Assembly (NCBI RefSeq): GCF_019249245.1
Contig: NZ_JAESDK010000009.1
Span: 62,001-126,000 of the forward strand
DNA length: 64,000 nucleotides
Direction of reading: 5' to 3'
Origin: Alteromonas lipotrueiana
Lineage (GTDB): Bacteria; Pseudomonadota; Gammaproteobacteria; Enterobacterales; Alteromonadaceae
Below are positions 44,735 to 53,874 of the stretch, in pieces. Under the pieces are notes generated by a model that saw only the letters and a list, made by a program, of their open reading frames with translations, did no database searches and had not been told where the DNA came from. Each line of letters starts with the position of its first letter. Position 1 is the first letter of the stretch. Both the position numbers and the translations under genes were made by a program.

Positions 44735-44748
44735 AAGGTTAAAACCTT
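44735..44748 (-). promoter_or_regulatory. Palindrome AAGGTTAAAACCTT upstream of bkdA1
   Basis: Perfect 6-bp arms AAGGTT / AACCTT with a 2-bp centre, 22 bp before the GTG start of bkdA1. It could be an operator, but no regulator gene lies next to the operon and I cannot assign the site. Confidence 0.35.
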
Positions 44749-45162
44749 TTACCGAATTGTGACTATGCTAGTTCATGTGCCCTTAAGACACCTTGCTATT
44801 TTGGGGTTGTCACTGCATTCAAATGCAATACTTGTCCGCTCAACAGCAAAAAATGCAGGACATATATCCTACTGGTTAACATTAAATTAAAGCTATAGGG
44901 TTTTTTGCATAACAATTCTACACTATTTTATCTGATTGCCGTTTACCAGGGTATAAGTAACAATTACCTGTTACAGGCCGATTATGGAGGCTTTTTCATC
45001 ATACGTTCAGTTTCAGGCTGCTATGATAAGATCAATAGTGATCATCGCTAAAAGGTAATCCTGTGCGAGAATGAACCTGAACTTAGCAAAATCAGTGTTT
45101 AAGAAAGCCGGTATTTAAGAGATTTCATCGTTTAAGAATTTGTTTGAAAAAAGGGTGTGCAG
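44749..45162. other. Divergent promoter region between bkd and the subtilisin gene
   Basis: About 410 bp without a supported gene. It must hold the bkd promoter (minus) and the protease promoter (plus). Apart from the nearby palindrome I see no clear hairpin terminator, RNA gene or repeated operator. Confidence 0.5.
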
Positions 45163-48100
45163 TTGATTAATAAAATGTTGTTTAATGTCACCACGTGTTT
45201 TGCTTTGGTCTTCACCACCCACGGTTTTGCTCAAAGCTCTGCTGATTTAAAACCGGTTTCTGTAAACAAAGAGGCGCAGCTTAATGTGCAACCACGAGAC
45301 GCTTCTGGTGCATATACTAATAACCCGTCTTCTTCTCAGTTAGCTCAGCAGTCACAGATTTTCATTGTACAATTTGACGCTCTGCCTGTAACCCGTCACG
45401 CTTTGTTAAACACTCACGGCCCAAAGAATAGTTTTGCAACCCGTGTTCAAAGCCAGGATGGCCCTCGTTTCAATTCGCAGACAGCGACCAGTCTGGCGTA
45501 TAAGTATCAGCTTGAAAATCAACAGTCGCAGTGGCTAAGTGCTATGGAGCAAGCAGCCGGCCCATTAAAGGTACTTACTCACTATTATTACGCTTTTAAC
45601 GGGGTTGCCATCGAGGCGACCTCAGCACAAGTGCAACAACTGCGAAAATTAAGCATTGTTAAACACATCGAAGCCGATACCCGGCGTTCGCTTAATACCG
45701 ACACGGGCCCGGTTTTGGTCGGTGCCCCTACCGTATGGAATGGTGATGCCAGCCCAGCGGGGCTGCCCAATCTTGGCGAAGGGCTGACTATTGCGGTACT
45801 GGATACCGGTATAAACACTGACCACCCTTCGTTTGCCGATATCGGAGGAGACGGATACAACCATAACAACCCCTTAGGATCGGGTAATTATCTGGGCGAC
45901 TGCCGAAGTGGTTTTGCGTCACTGTGCAACGACAAACTAATTGGTGTGGTCAGCTACCCTGAAATTACCAACACCTATAACGACAGCGATATATTTCCGC
46001 CAGACTTACCCGAAAATGGCGAAGACTATAATGGTCACGGTTCTCACGTTGCCGCCACAGCGGCGGGCAATATTTTATATGACGTAGCAGAAGTATTTCC
46101 GGACGGAGGCAGTGAGTCTAGTTCAGGCATAGAGTCTGGTTTCATCTATGACCGGATATCGGGCGTTGCTCCCCATGCCAATATTGTTTCGTATCAGGTT
46201 TGTCTGCCCGGTGAAACCGATGACACATACAATGGCTGTTACGATTCGGCTATTGTGAAGGCTATCGATGATGCTGTGGCTTCAGGAGTGGTTGATATTA
46301 TTAACTTCTCAATTTCCGGCGGTGGAGACCCTTGGACCGGCGCCGTGAACGAAGCGTGGCTAAATGCCCACGGCGCCGGGGTCTTTACCACCCATTCGGC
46401 CAGCAATGAGGGACCTGCCAGTTATACCACAGAAAAACATGCACCATGGCTTACCGTTGTTGGTGCCAGTACTCATGGCCGGTTAATCGATTATGAAAAA
46501 CAAATTACTGACTTTACGGGCGGGGTGACGCCCCTTGCGCCTATCACCGGTTCTAGTAATACCGGTGCGCTTACAGCACCTATTATTTATGCTGCACAGG
46601 TTGCCAATCCTAACGATCCTGGTGGCGATCCGGCACAATGTCTGGAGCCTTACCCAGAAGGCACATTTAATGGTGAAATTGTCGTTTGCGATCGGGGCGA
46701 TATTGCCCGAATTCAAAAGGCAAAAAATGTCGCCGCTGGCGGTGCAAAAGGGTTTGTTCTGGCCAACGTTGCCGAGGGTGCAGATAACCTTGCTAACGAC
46801 ACGTATGTTATTCCTGGCATCCATATTTTAAGCGCTGACGCCACACGTTTACGCAATTGGCTGGCCACCGGCAGTAATCATCAGGCTACTATCACCGCTG
46901 CGACAGGGGGTATCACCATTGATAAGACCCAGGCCGATATTGTTGCCGACTTTTCATCACGCGGGCCAAACTCTTCGGTTAGCACACTGACCCCCCACCT
47001 TAGTGCGCCTGGGGTCGATATTTTCGCCGCTTTTGCTGACCAGCAATACGGCCATGATGAAACCGGGCCCTCGCCCGCTGACTACTCTTATTTGTCTGGT
47101 ACTTCTATGGCCAGTCCGTTTGTGGCAGGCGCGGCGGCGTTAGTTGCAAACGCGCACAGTAACTGGAGCGTAGACGAAATTCGTTCTGCGTTGATGCTTA
47201 CGGCTAACTCAGCGCTGACTAAAGACAACGGGCAGAACATCGCTGACTGGTTTGATATGGGCGCCGGGCGTATACAGGTAGATGCAGCAATTCAAAGTTC
47301 GCTGATTATGAACGAGACTACTACCGCGTATCGGCAGGCTAATCCGGCGCAAGGCGGAGAACCGCGCGCTTTAAATACTCCTGCGGTGGTCGATACAAAT
47401 TGTTTCAATACCTGTAGCTGGACACGCACCGTTACCGCTACCGCTGACGGTAGCTGGAATCTGCAGGCCCAAAAGTTAACGGACAGGTTTGATGTTAGTG
47501 TTTCTCCCCAACAGTTTGAACTGCAACAAGGTCAAACTCAGCAGCTGACCATTACTATGGATGTTAGTCAGCTTCGAAGCAATGAATGGGGGTTTGGGGC
47601 GATAAACTTTAGTGCCAGCCAGGGACCCGACCTGCACATGCCGGTGGTGGCTTTCGCCAGTAATGGAACCGTGCCCGATGCTATAACGCTGGATGCACAC
47701 CGAAACTACGACAGCTTTTTGTTAAAAGATATCTTCACGATCGAAATACAAGATTTTGTGGCGACCTCTTATGGCCTGGTTCCAGCCGTTTTAGTAAATG
47801 AGCAGGTGGCCGTCGACTCCGACAACCGGTCAGTGTTTGATAGCCTAGAAGATGGTATTGCCATTCGCGCCATTGAGATTTTTGAAAATGACAAGCGACT
47901 TGTGATTGAAATCCTTGACTCAACCGCCTCTGACTTAGATTTGTTTTTAGTTCGGGATGCCAACAACAACGGTATTGCCGAAGAGAGCGAACTGGTCGGC
48001 GAGAGCACATCTTTTGATGCCACCGAATATATTAGCCTGAGTTATCCGCAACCGGGGCAGTATTTTGTGATTGTACAAAACTATCAGGGCTCTGGCGCGG

Positions 48101-49725
48101 CTACCGATGACTTTACACTAAGCTATGCGCGTATTGATAGTACCGAACGCGATAACCTTACCATTGAAGGACCCGCCAGTGCTGCCGCCATGGCTGAGTT
48201 TGATTTAAGATTGCAGTGGGCAATTCCGGGGGCGCAAACCGGTGAGCGTTATTATGGCGCATTTGAACTGGGTAGCAGCGCTGATGAATCAGATAATATT
48301 GGTCTTACCGAAGTTGACTGGGTGCGTCAGCAAGATGATGTATATCTTGGCTCTCCAGACGCTGGCCGGGTTGAGCCGGGCGATCAGGCAACCTTTAGTG
48401 TCAATGTTATTACCAATGACACAAATCGTGATCGTCATTATGAGATTAACGTTGAGTTACCTGACACTCTGCAATTAAACCCCGATTCGGTAGGCAATGG
48501 TGCGACTGTGTCAGGTAATGCTTTGTTTTGGGAAGTGTTTCAGCCTGCAATAGAGCGCCCCAATCAGTTACTGGCTCTGTCATTGTCTCATACTGACAAT
48601 CAATGCGCGGTTGACGGTGACAAACTAAATAATTCCGACACATTCGCCACCCGCTATACGCTAAATGATGATGAACAGTACGCAGCCTTTGCTGTGGATA
48701 TGACCTATTTGGGCGAGCCGGTAAATCAGCTTGTGGTGGCGCGCAATGGCTTCGTCAGTTTTGACGATACATTAACTCAACAACAGTTACATGCGACAAA
48801 ATTTCCCGATATAGCCTTGCCTAATGCCGTATTAGCGCCTTATTGGGCTTCGCTGTCGGTCGACTCTCAAAGCCAGGTGACAGTGTCTCAATCTGCCTCT
48901 GGAGACGTTCTGATTAATTGGGCGCAATTGCTTACCCGCTCAAAAGAAAGAGTGTCCATGCAACTGTTCATTCGTGCTGTTGACACGCCAAATCGCCCGA
49001 GATTTGTTATGCATTACAGCCAACTACCGGATGAGCAAGAAGGCTACACAGGCTTTGAAGACTCGAACGGCATCAATGGCTATAACCTGAACTTACAGCA
49101 AGCCGGTATTACAGAGCGATCCAGCGTGTGTTTTTATCCAGTTTTGTCGACTTCAGCAGCCATTGACTCGGCAAACCCTCAGGTGGTGGCGGGCATTACA
49201 TTTTCTGCACAGGTAGCTAACTCAGCGCCACCAGGGCCATTCAACATACAGGTAGTGTCTGAGGTTACTAACATCGAAGGCACGCGCAGCGAACAAGCTG
49301 CTTTGTATACTGGCTTGCAGGTAGAAAGTGTTCCGGTAGTGCGTATCAATAACGCCCAAAGTGGTTTTGCGGTTACTGCCGGGCAATCGGTTAATATCAG
49401 CGCGACGGCTACCGATGCCAATGATGATAATATCCGCTACCGCTGGGTTGCAGAAGCAGGCAGTCCGTTGCAATTGACCAACCCTGATGCACAAACAGTT
49501 AGAGTATCCACCGCTTCAAGCGCCACTGCCGGTCAGTATCAGCTTACTGTAACCGCCTCTGATCCGTTTGGTAATCAGGCATCGGCGACCACCACGGTTA
49601 CAGTACGTGCCGAAAGTGCCCGTGATTCATCAGGCGGTGGCTCGGGGGGTAGCATAAACCGTACTATATTGCTGGCTTTGCTAATAATGGCGGGTTGGCG
49701 CCGGCTTTTACGGCGTACCGTCTGA
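45163..49725 (+). CDS. Secreted subtilisin-family (S8) serine protease with GlyGly-CTERM-type tail
   Basis: A large exported protease of about 1,520 residues. A signal peptide ends at THGFAQ, followed by an I9-type propeptide (IFIVQFDALPVT... to HIEADTRRSL). The S8 domain has catalytic Asp214 (AVLDTGINTDHP), His292 (NGHGSHVAATAAGN) and Ser648 (LSGTSMASPFVAGA). A PA insert (about 450-590) lies between His and Ser. Fibronectin-like, pre-peptidase C-type and cadherin/PKD-like domains follow. The C-terminus, SGGGSGG then a hydrophobic helix and RRLLRR, is a GlyGly-CTERM signal for rhombosortase and type II secretion. A TTG start at 45163 is preferred (AAGGG 7 nt upstream); GTG 45157 and ATG 45175 are alternatives. 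Confidence 0.9.
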   Translation: MINKMLFNVTTCFALVFTTHGFAQSSADLKPVSVNKEAQLNVQPRDASGAYTNNPSSSQLAQQSQIFIVQFDALPVTRHALLNTHGPKNSFATRVQSQDGPRFNSQTATSLAYKYQLENQQSQWLSAMEQAAGPLKVLTHYYYAFNGVAIEATSAQVQQLRKLSIVKHIEADTRRSLNTDTGPVLVGAPTVWNGDASPAGLPNLGEGLTIAVLDTGINTDHPSFADIGGDGYNHNNPLGSGNYLGDCRSGFASLCNDKLIGVVSYPEITNTYNDSDIFPPDLPENGEDYNGHGSHVAATAAGNILYDVAEVFPDGGSESSSGIESGFIYDRISGVAPHANIVSYQVCLPGETDDTYNGCYDSAIVKAIDDAVASGVVDIINFSISGGGDPWTGAVNEAWLNAHGAGVFTTHSASNEGPASYTTEKHAPWLTVVGASTHGRLIDYEKQITDFTGGVTPLAPITGSSNTGALTAPIIYAAQVANPNDPGGDPAQCLEPYPEGTFNGEIVVCDRGDIARIQKAKNVAAGGAKGFVLANVAEGADNLANDTYVIPGIHILSADATRLRNWLATGSNHQATITAATGGITIDKTQADIVADFSSRGPNSSVSTLTPHLSAPGVDIFAAFADQQYGHDETGPSPADYSYLSGTSMASPFVAGAAALVANAHSNWSVDEIRSALMLTANSALTKDNGQNIADWFDMGAGRIQVDAAIQSSLIMNETTTAYRQANPAQGGEPRALNTPAVVDTNCFNTCSWTRTVTATADGSWNLQAQKLTDRFDVSVSPQQFELQQGQTQQLTITMDVSQLRSNEWGFGAINFSASQGPDLHMPVVAFASNGTVPDAITLDAHRNYDSFLLKDIFTIEIQDFVATSYGLVPAVLVNEQVAVDSDNRSVFDSLEDGIAIRAIEIFENDKRLVIEILDSTASDLDLFLVRDANNNGIAEESELVGESTSFDATEYISLSYPQPGQYFVIVQNYQGSGAATDDFTLSYARIDSTERDNLTIEGPASAAAMAEFDLRLQWAIPGAQTGERYYGAFELGSSADESDNIGLTEVDWVRQQDDVYLGSPDAGRVEPGDQATFSVNVITNDTNRDRHYEINVELPDTLQLNPDSVGNGATVSGNALFWEVFQPAIERPNQLLALSLSHTDNQCAVDGDKLNNSDTFATRYTLNDDEQYAAFAVDMTYLGEPVNQLVVARNGFVSFDDTLTQQQLHATKFPDIALPNAVLAPYWASLSVDSQSQVTVSQSASGDVLINWAQLLTRSKERVSMQLFIRAVDTPNRPRFVMHYSQLPDEQEGYTGFEDSNGINGYNLNLQQAGITERSSVCFYPVLSTSAAIDSANPQVVAGITFSAQVANSAPPGPFNIQVVSEVTNIEGTRSEQAALYTGLQVESVPVVRINNAQSGFAVTAGQSVNISATATDANDDNIRYRWVAEAGSPLQLTNPDAQTVRVSTASSATAGQYQLTVTASDPFGNQASATTTVTVRAESARDSSGGGSGGSINRTILLALLIMAGWRRLLRRTV

Positions 49726-49779
49726 CCTTGGGCTTGACGTCCATTTTGGTAAAGGCAGTACCAAAAGTTAACGCTGAGA

Positions 49780-50511
49780 TTAATCAGCCTTAAGGCAAAA
49801 TGCAGGGCCAACGGGTGTGTAAGAGGAAGGTTTGTCAATAGGTTGTGCCAGCAATGAATGGCGCAATCGCGGGCTTAGCAGATGCTCGAGTTGGTCTGGC
49901 TCTGTGATGTTATGGTCCAGCCACTGCTGCAGACTGTTGTCGTCAGTGCTCAACATAAGAGGACTCGCCTTAGTATGAATATTTTTTAGCTTAGAATGAG
50001 GCGCCAGAGTCACCACCGAACATGAATGTTCGGTAAAGGCCTGCCCAGTAGCATCAACGCCCTGCCATATGCGGTACAGGCCTCCTAAGGCTAGCTGTGA
50101 ATCTTCAGCTACCTGCATATCATGATAGTGCTTTTTGTTACCCGCCAGACCACTCACTATTTGAGTTTCGCCAAATCCGCACGCCGGAATAACACAACGC
50201 TGCTGTCGATACGAATGATAGCCTGCGCTTCGTGGCGTATTTAGCTTATCGTAACGGGTATTAAACGACGTGTACCTTGATGGTACAAAACGAACGCCCT
50301 GTTCTGTATGTTGCTTATCTAGCAATAACCACCAGATTGCATTTTTCATAATACGCTGGCCCGACGTATCTTCGAAGATTATTGATACCCGGTCTGTCGC
50401 TTTGATAAACCTTGAAAAGCGCATACCATCCTCGGGCCAAAGGCTAATATCAAGCTGGTCGCACAAAGCGCGTACACCCATTGAGTCAGTAATATTTAAT
50501 CGTCCGCACAT
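49780..50511 (-). CDS. HMCES/YedK-family abasic-site DNA-protein crosslinker (SRAP), divergent
   Basis: A 243-residue SOS-response-associated peptidase-fold protein that, in the family, forms a thiazolidine crosslink with abasic sites in single-stranded DNA through its N-terminal cysteine. Cys2 is exposed after Met removal (MCGRLN). The other catalytic positions are conserved: Asn84 (SFNTRYD), Glu115 (CGFGETQ) and His179 (NIHTKAS). The surrounding sequence is divergent, with FGETQ instead of the common YEW motif and IHTKASPLM instead of HxRMP. GGTGAG precedes the ATG. It is transcribed convergent to the protease and downstream of rmuC. Confidence 0.82.
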   Translation of the reverse strand: MCGRLNITDSMGVRALCDQLDISLWPEDGMRFSRFIKATDRVSIIFEDTSGQRIMKNAIWWLLLDKQHTEQGVRFVPSRYTSFNTRYDKLNTPRSAGYHSYRQQRCVIPACGFGETQIVSGLAGNKKHYHDMQVAEDSQLALGGLYRIWQGVDATGQAFTEHSCSVVTLAPHSKLKNIHTKASPLMLSTDDNSLQQWLDHNITEPDQLEHLLSPRLRHSLLAQPIDKPSSYTPVGPAFCLKAD

Positions 50512-50514
50512 AAA

Positions 50515-50578
50515 CTCACCTTAATCAGACCTCACCTTAATTGGATCTCATCTTAATCAGATATCACCTTAGTTATTT
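50515..50578 (-). repeat. Four tandem 16-bp repeats carrying Shine-Dalgarno-like motifs
   Basis: Plus-strand units CTCACCTTAATCAGAC (50515-50530), CTCACCTTAATTGGAT (50531-50546), CTCATCTTAATCAGAT (50547-50562) and ATCACCTTAGTTATTT (50563-50578). In the mRNA sense (minus) each unit contains TTAAGGTGAG or a variant. The copy closest to the yedK ATG is its ribosome binding site, so the repeat multiplies that site upstream, in the 72-bp gap after rmuC. Confidence 0.85.
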
Positions 50579-50583
50579 TCATG

Positions 50584-52074
50584 CTAAGGGTTGGTCAAAT
50601 CATGCACTTCAGATTCGTCGGTTTCATAATGAAGACCTGCATGGCGGGTTAATGATTCGGGTAACCGCTTACTTGGCTGAACCCCCATATTTCTGAACTG
50701 CTCTACCTGTTTGACCAGATTCCCGCGACCGTTCGATAATTTGTTAAAAGCCCCATCAAAATGCTTCTGTGATGTTTCTATGGTTTTACCCAGTTTATCC
50801 ATGTCGCTCACAAAACCGGTAAATTTGTCATACAAACGTGCGGCTTTTTCAGCAATTTTCTGAGCATTCTCATTTTGATATTCATATTGCCAGATATTAT
50901 TGATGGTACGTAGTGCCACCAGCAAATTGGTCGGGCTTACCAGCATAATATTGTGATTCAGCGCTGTGGTCACCAGCTCCGGGTCGTGCTCTATAGCCAG
51001 TAAAAATGCCGGCTCTATAGGAATAAACAACAGCACATAGTCCAGGGTGCGCAGAGCTTCTAGTTCCTGATAATCCTTTGCTCCCAGCCCCTTAATGTGG
51101 CCCCGTATCGAATTAACATGTTCTTTCAAATACTGCTGTTGCATGGCGTTATCATCGGTATTGAAATACCTTTCATAGGCCGACAAACTGACCTTTGAAT
51201 CAATGATCACGTCTTTGTCGTCAGGTAAATGCACGACCACATCAGGCTGCTGCAACTTACCGGCACGTGAACGCGCTGAAACCTGCGTTTCAAACTCGTG
51301 GCCTTCACGTAACCCCGACTCTTTTAAAATGCGTTCAAGCACGACTTCGCCCCAGTTGCCCTGTTTTTTATTGTCGCCTTTAAGGGCCATGGTTAACGCT
51401 GAGGCTTCCTGAGTAATTTGTTGATTAAGCGCTTTAAGCGATAAGATTTCGGTTTTAAGAGACGCCCGCTCCTGTCCCTCGCGGGTGTATTGTTCGCTTA
51501 CCTGTCGTTTAAAGCCATCAATTTGCTCTTTAAGCGGCGTCAGTAAAGTGTCTAGGTTACGCTGACTGTGGCGGCTAAATGCTTCACTTTTCTCACTGAA
51601 GATTTTATTCGCCAGATTTTCAAACTGGGTTTGCAAACGCTGTTCGGCATCTTGCAGCATTTGCAGTTGTTCCTCTTTGGCTTTTTGAGCTTCGGTAAAG
51701 CTGGCTGTCTGCGATTGAAAACGGGCGTCAAGCGCTGCCAGTTCGTTTTGTTGCTCACGGTAGTTGTGTTGTAATTCGCGGTGTTCATGCTCAAGGCGCA
51801 CCAATTGCGCGGCTTTTTGTGTCAACTCGCCCAGCGTGGTTTGTGCGCTATACAGTTTTTCCTGATATCGATTAGCCGAATCCTGACTGTCTTCTAACTG
51901 ATGCTGTAATTGTTCGGCGGTATAATCACTGCGTTGTTGCAGCAAGGTGTAATTGTGTTCAAGCTGTTGTATCTTCTTTTGACTTTGGCGACGCTGCACC
52001 ACAATACCTACCAGGATGCCTGCTAAGGCGACGCCCACCAGAGCTGCCACCATCCACGTCTGAAGCTGTTCCAT
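50584..52074 (-). CDS. rmuC: DNA recombination protein RmuC
   Basis: A 496-residue protein of the RmuC family, which limits inversion between short inverted repeats in E. coli. It has an N-terminal membrane helix (WMVAALVGVALAGILVGIVV), a long coiled coil (about residues 30-200), and the RmuC nuclease-like core (about 230-440: NWGEVVLERILKESGLREGHEFETQ, PDVVVHLPDDKDVIIDSKVSL, YVLLFIPIEPAFLLA). The D/K cluster VIIDSKVSL resembles the PD-(D/E)XK fold. It is followed by yedK on the same strand; both are DNA-maintenance genes. Confidence 0.92.
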   Translation of the reverse strand: MEQLQTWMVAALVGVALAGILVGIVVQRRQSQKKIQQLEHNYTLLQQRSDYTAEQLQHQLEDSQDSANRYQEKLYSAQTTLGELTQKAAQLVRLEHEHRELQHNYREQQNELAALDARFQSQTASFTEAQKAKEEQLQMLQDAEQRLQTQFENLANKIFSEKSEAFSRHSQRNLDTLLTPLKEQIDGFKRQVSEQYTREGQERASLKTEILSLKALNQQITQEASALTMALKGDNKKQGNWGEVVLERILKESGLREGHEFETQVSARSRAGKLQQPDVVVHLPDDKDVIIDSKVSLSAYERYFNTDDNAMQQQYLKEHVNSIRGHIKGLGAKDYQELEALRTLDYVLLFIPIEPAFLLAIEHDPELVTTALNHNIMLVSPTNLLVALRTINNIWQYEYQNENAQKIAEKAARLYDKFTGFVSDMDKLGKTIETSQKHFDGAFNKLSNGRGNLVKQVEQFRNMGVQPSKRLPESLTRHAGLHYETDESEVHDLTNP

Positions 52075-52101
52075 TTCCTACTACCTCAATTCCAAACAAA
52101 A

Positions 52102-52122
52102 ACGGGCACCTGCAGGTACCCG
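52102..52122 (-). terminator. Terminator of the fumarase gene
   Basis: On the minus strand ACGGGTACCT / AGGTGCCCGT, with one internal mismatch, followed by TTTTTGTTT. It lies 25 bp after the fumarase stop. Confidence 0.82.
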
Positions 52123-52146
52123 TATTCTAAGTGATGAGTTTAATAC

Positions 52147-53679
52147 TTATTTTTTACTCATAATATTATCCAGCTCTTCAATTTTGGCTTTCCAAATTGC
52201 AGGGCCGGTTTTGTGTGCATTGGCACCTGTGCTATCCACCGCGACTGTTACTGGCATATCTTCTACATCAAACTCGTAGATGGCTTCCATACCTAAGTCT
52301 TCAAACGCCACAACACGAGATTTTTTGATGGCTTTTGACACCAGATACGCTGCGCCGCCTACGGCCATCAAATAAACCGCTTTGTGCTTAGCGATAGAGT
52401 CAACTGTAGCAGGGCCCCGTTCAGCCTTGCCAATCATGCCAATAAGGCCCGTTTTCTCTAACATCATGTCGGTGAATTTGTCCATGCGCGTAGCGGTGGT
52501 TGGTCCTGCCGGACCGACCACTTCATCACCCACAGCATCCACCGGGCCTACGTAGTAAATAAACCGGTTCGTCAGATCAACACCCTCTGGCAAACCTTCA
52601 CCATTTTCCATCATGGTTTGAATACGTTTGTGTGCCGCATCGCGACCGGTCAGCATTTTGCCTGACAACAACACTGTTTCACCCACTTTCCAGTCAAGAA
52701 TATCGTCTTTAGTTATCTCATCTAAATTCACGCGGCGGGTGTTCTCGCCCACTTCCCAGGTAACTTCAGGCCACTCTTCAAGCTTCGGCGGATTGAGCTC
52801 TGCCGGGCCACTGCCATCTAAATGAAAATGCGCATGACGGGTAGCCGCGCAGTTAGGAATAAGTGCCACTGGCTTGGAAGCCGCGTGGGTAGGTACTGAT
52901 TTAATTTTCACATCGACGACCGTAGTTAAACCGCCCAGTCCCTGAGCGCCGATGCCTAGCCCATTTACTTTGTCAAACAGCTCTAAACGCAGCTTTTCAT
53001 CAGTAGTCTGAGCGCCTCTGTCGGCCAGCTCCTGAATATCAACCGGGTCCATCAGACTTTCTTTGGCCAGTACCGCGGCTTTTTCGGCCGTGCCACCAAT
53101 GCCTATGCCTAACATCCCTGGCGGGCACCAGCCAGCGCCCATTGTGGGGAGTGTTTTCAACACCCATTCCACTATATCGTCGCTGGGGTTAAGCATAACC
53201 ATTTTAGATTTATTTTCAGAACCGCCACCTTTAGCTGCGATCATCACTTCGACCTGTTCACCAGCAACCATATCAATATGCACTACCGCAGGGGTATTGT
53301 CTTTAGTGTTGGTTCTGGCGCCGGCCGGATCAGCAACAATCGATGCCCGCAACGGGTTGTCGCTGTTTAAATAAGCACGGCGGGTTCCTTCATTAACCAT
53401 TTCTTGTACGGTTAAGTCAGTTTTATCCCAGCTTACGCCCATTCCAATTTTAACAAAACAGGTCACAATGCCGGTGTCCTGACACAAAGGACGTTTGCCC
53501 TCGGCCGACATTCTTGAGTTGATAAGAATTTGCGCCATGGCATCTTTTGCGGCCTGGCTCTTTTCTTTAAGGTAAGCCTTTTCAACGGCTTTTACGTAAT
53601 CGAGAGGGTGATAATAAGAAATAAACTGCAGTGCATCTTCGATACTATCGATAAAGTCCTGTTGACGAATAACGGTCAT
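52147..53679 (-). CDS. fumA: Class I fumarate hydratase (iron-sulfur, FumA/FumB type)
   Basis: Interconverts fumarate and L-malate in the TCA cycle using an oxygen-sensitive [4Fe-4S] cluster. It is a single 510-residue chain fusing the alpha and beta parts. The cluster cysteines are visible in CQDTGIVTCFVKIG, GAGWCPPGMLGIGIGG and ALIPNCAATRHAHF. The C-terminal beta region has KVGETVLLSGKMLTGRDAAHKR and GPTTATRMDKFTDMMLEKTGLIGMIGK. It is somewhat shorter than E. coli FumA (548), as in other marine gammaproteobacteria. It is monocistronic, divergent from pabB. Confidence 0.94.
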   Translation of the reverse strand: MTVIRQQDFIDSIEDALQFISYYHPLDYVKAVEKAYLKEKSQAAKDAMAQILINSRMSAEGKRPLCQDTGIVTCFVKIGMGVSWDKTDLTVQEMVNEGTRRAYLNSDNPLRASIVADPAGARTNTKDNTPAVVHIDMVAGEQVEVMIAAKGGGSENKSKMVMLNPSDDIVEWVLKTLPTMGAGWCPPGMLGIGIGGTAEKAAVLAKESLMDPVDIQELADRGAQTTDEKLRLELFDKVNGLGIGAQGLGGLTTVVDVKIKSVPTHAASKPVALIPNCAATRHAHFHLDGSGPAELNPPKLEEWPEVTWEVGENTRRVNLDEITKDDILDWKVGETVLLSGKMLTGRDAAHKRIQTMMENGEGLPEGVDLTNRFIYYVGPVDAVGDEVVGPAGPTTATRMDKFTDMMLEKTGLIGMIGKAERGPATVDSIAKHKAVYLMAVGGAAYLVSKAIKKSRVVAFEDLGMEAIYEFDVEDMPVTVAVDSTGANAHKTGPAIWKAKIEELDNIMSKK

Positions 53680-53874
53680 GGCGTCCTCTTAAAACTTGCC
53701 TTTGGGTGGTGTGTAGGGGTTAAAAATCCGTATACTAGCGCATCTGCGGAACTGGCACCATCGAAAAGCGTGACTGCTCTAAACCTATCCAGCGTGGTAC
53801 ACAGTTAGTCGTGGTGTCGGTAAACATATTTAAATCTTTGTGCATTATTTTTAAAAACAGGTAGTCGTCGTCCT

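Noticed and set aside
44985-45000. Possible terminator (GCC...GGCTTTTT) between bkd and the protease
   Set aside because: Only about 3 bp of stem can form; too weak to be called.
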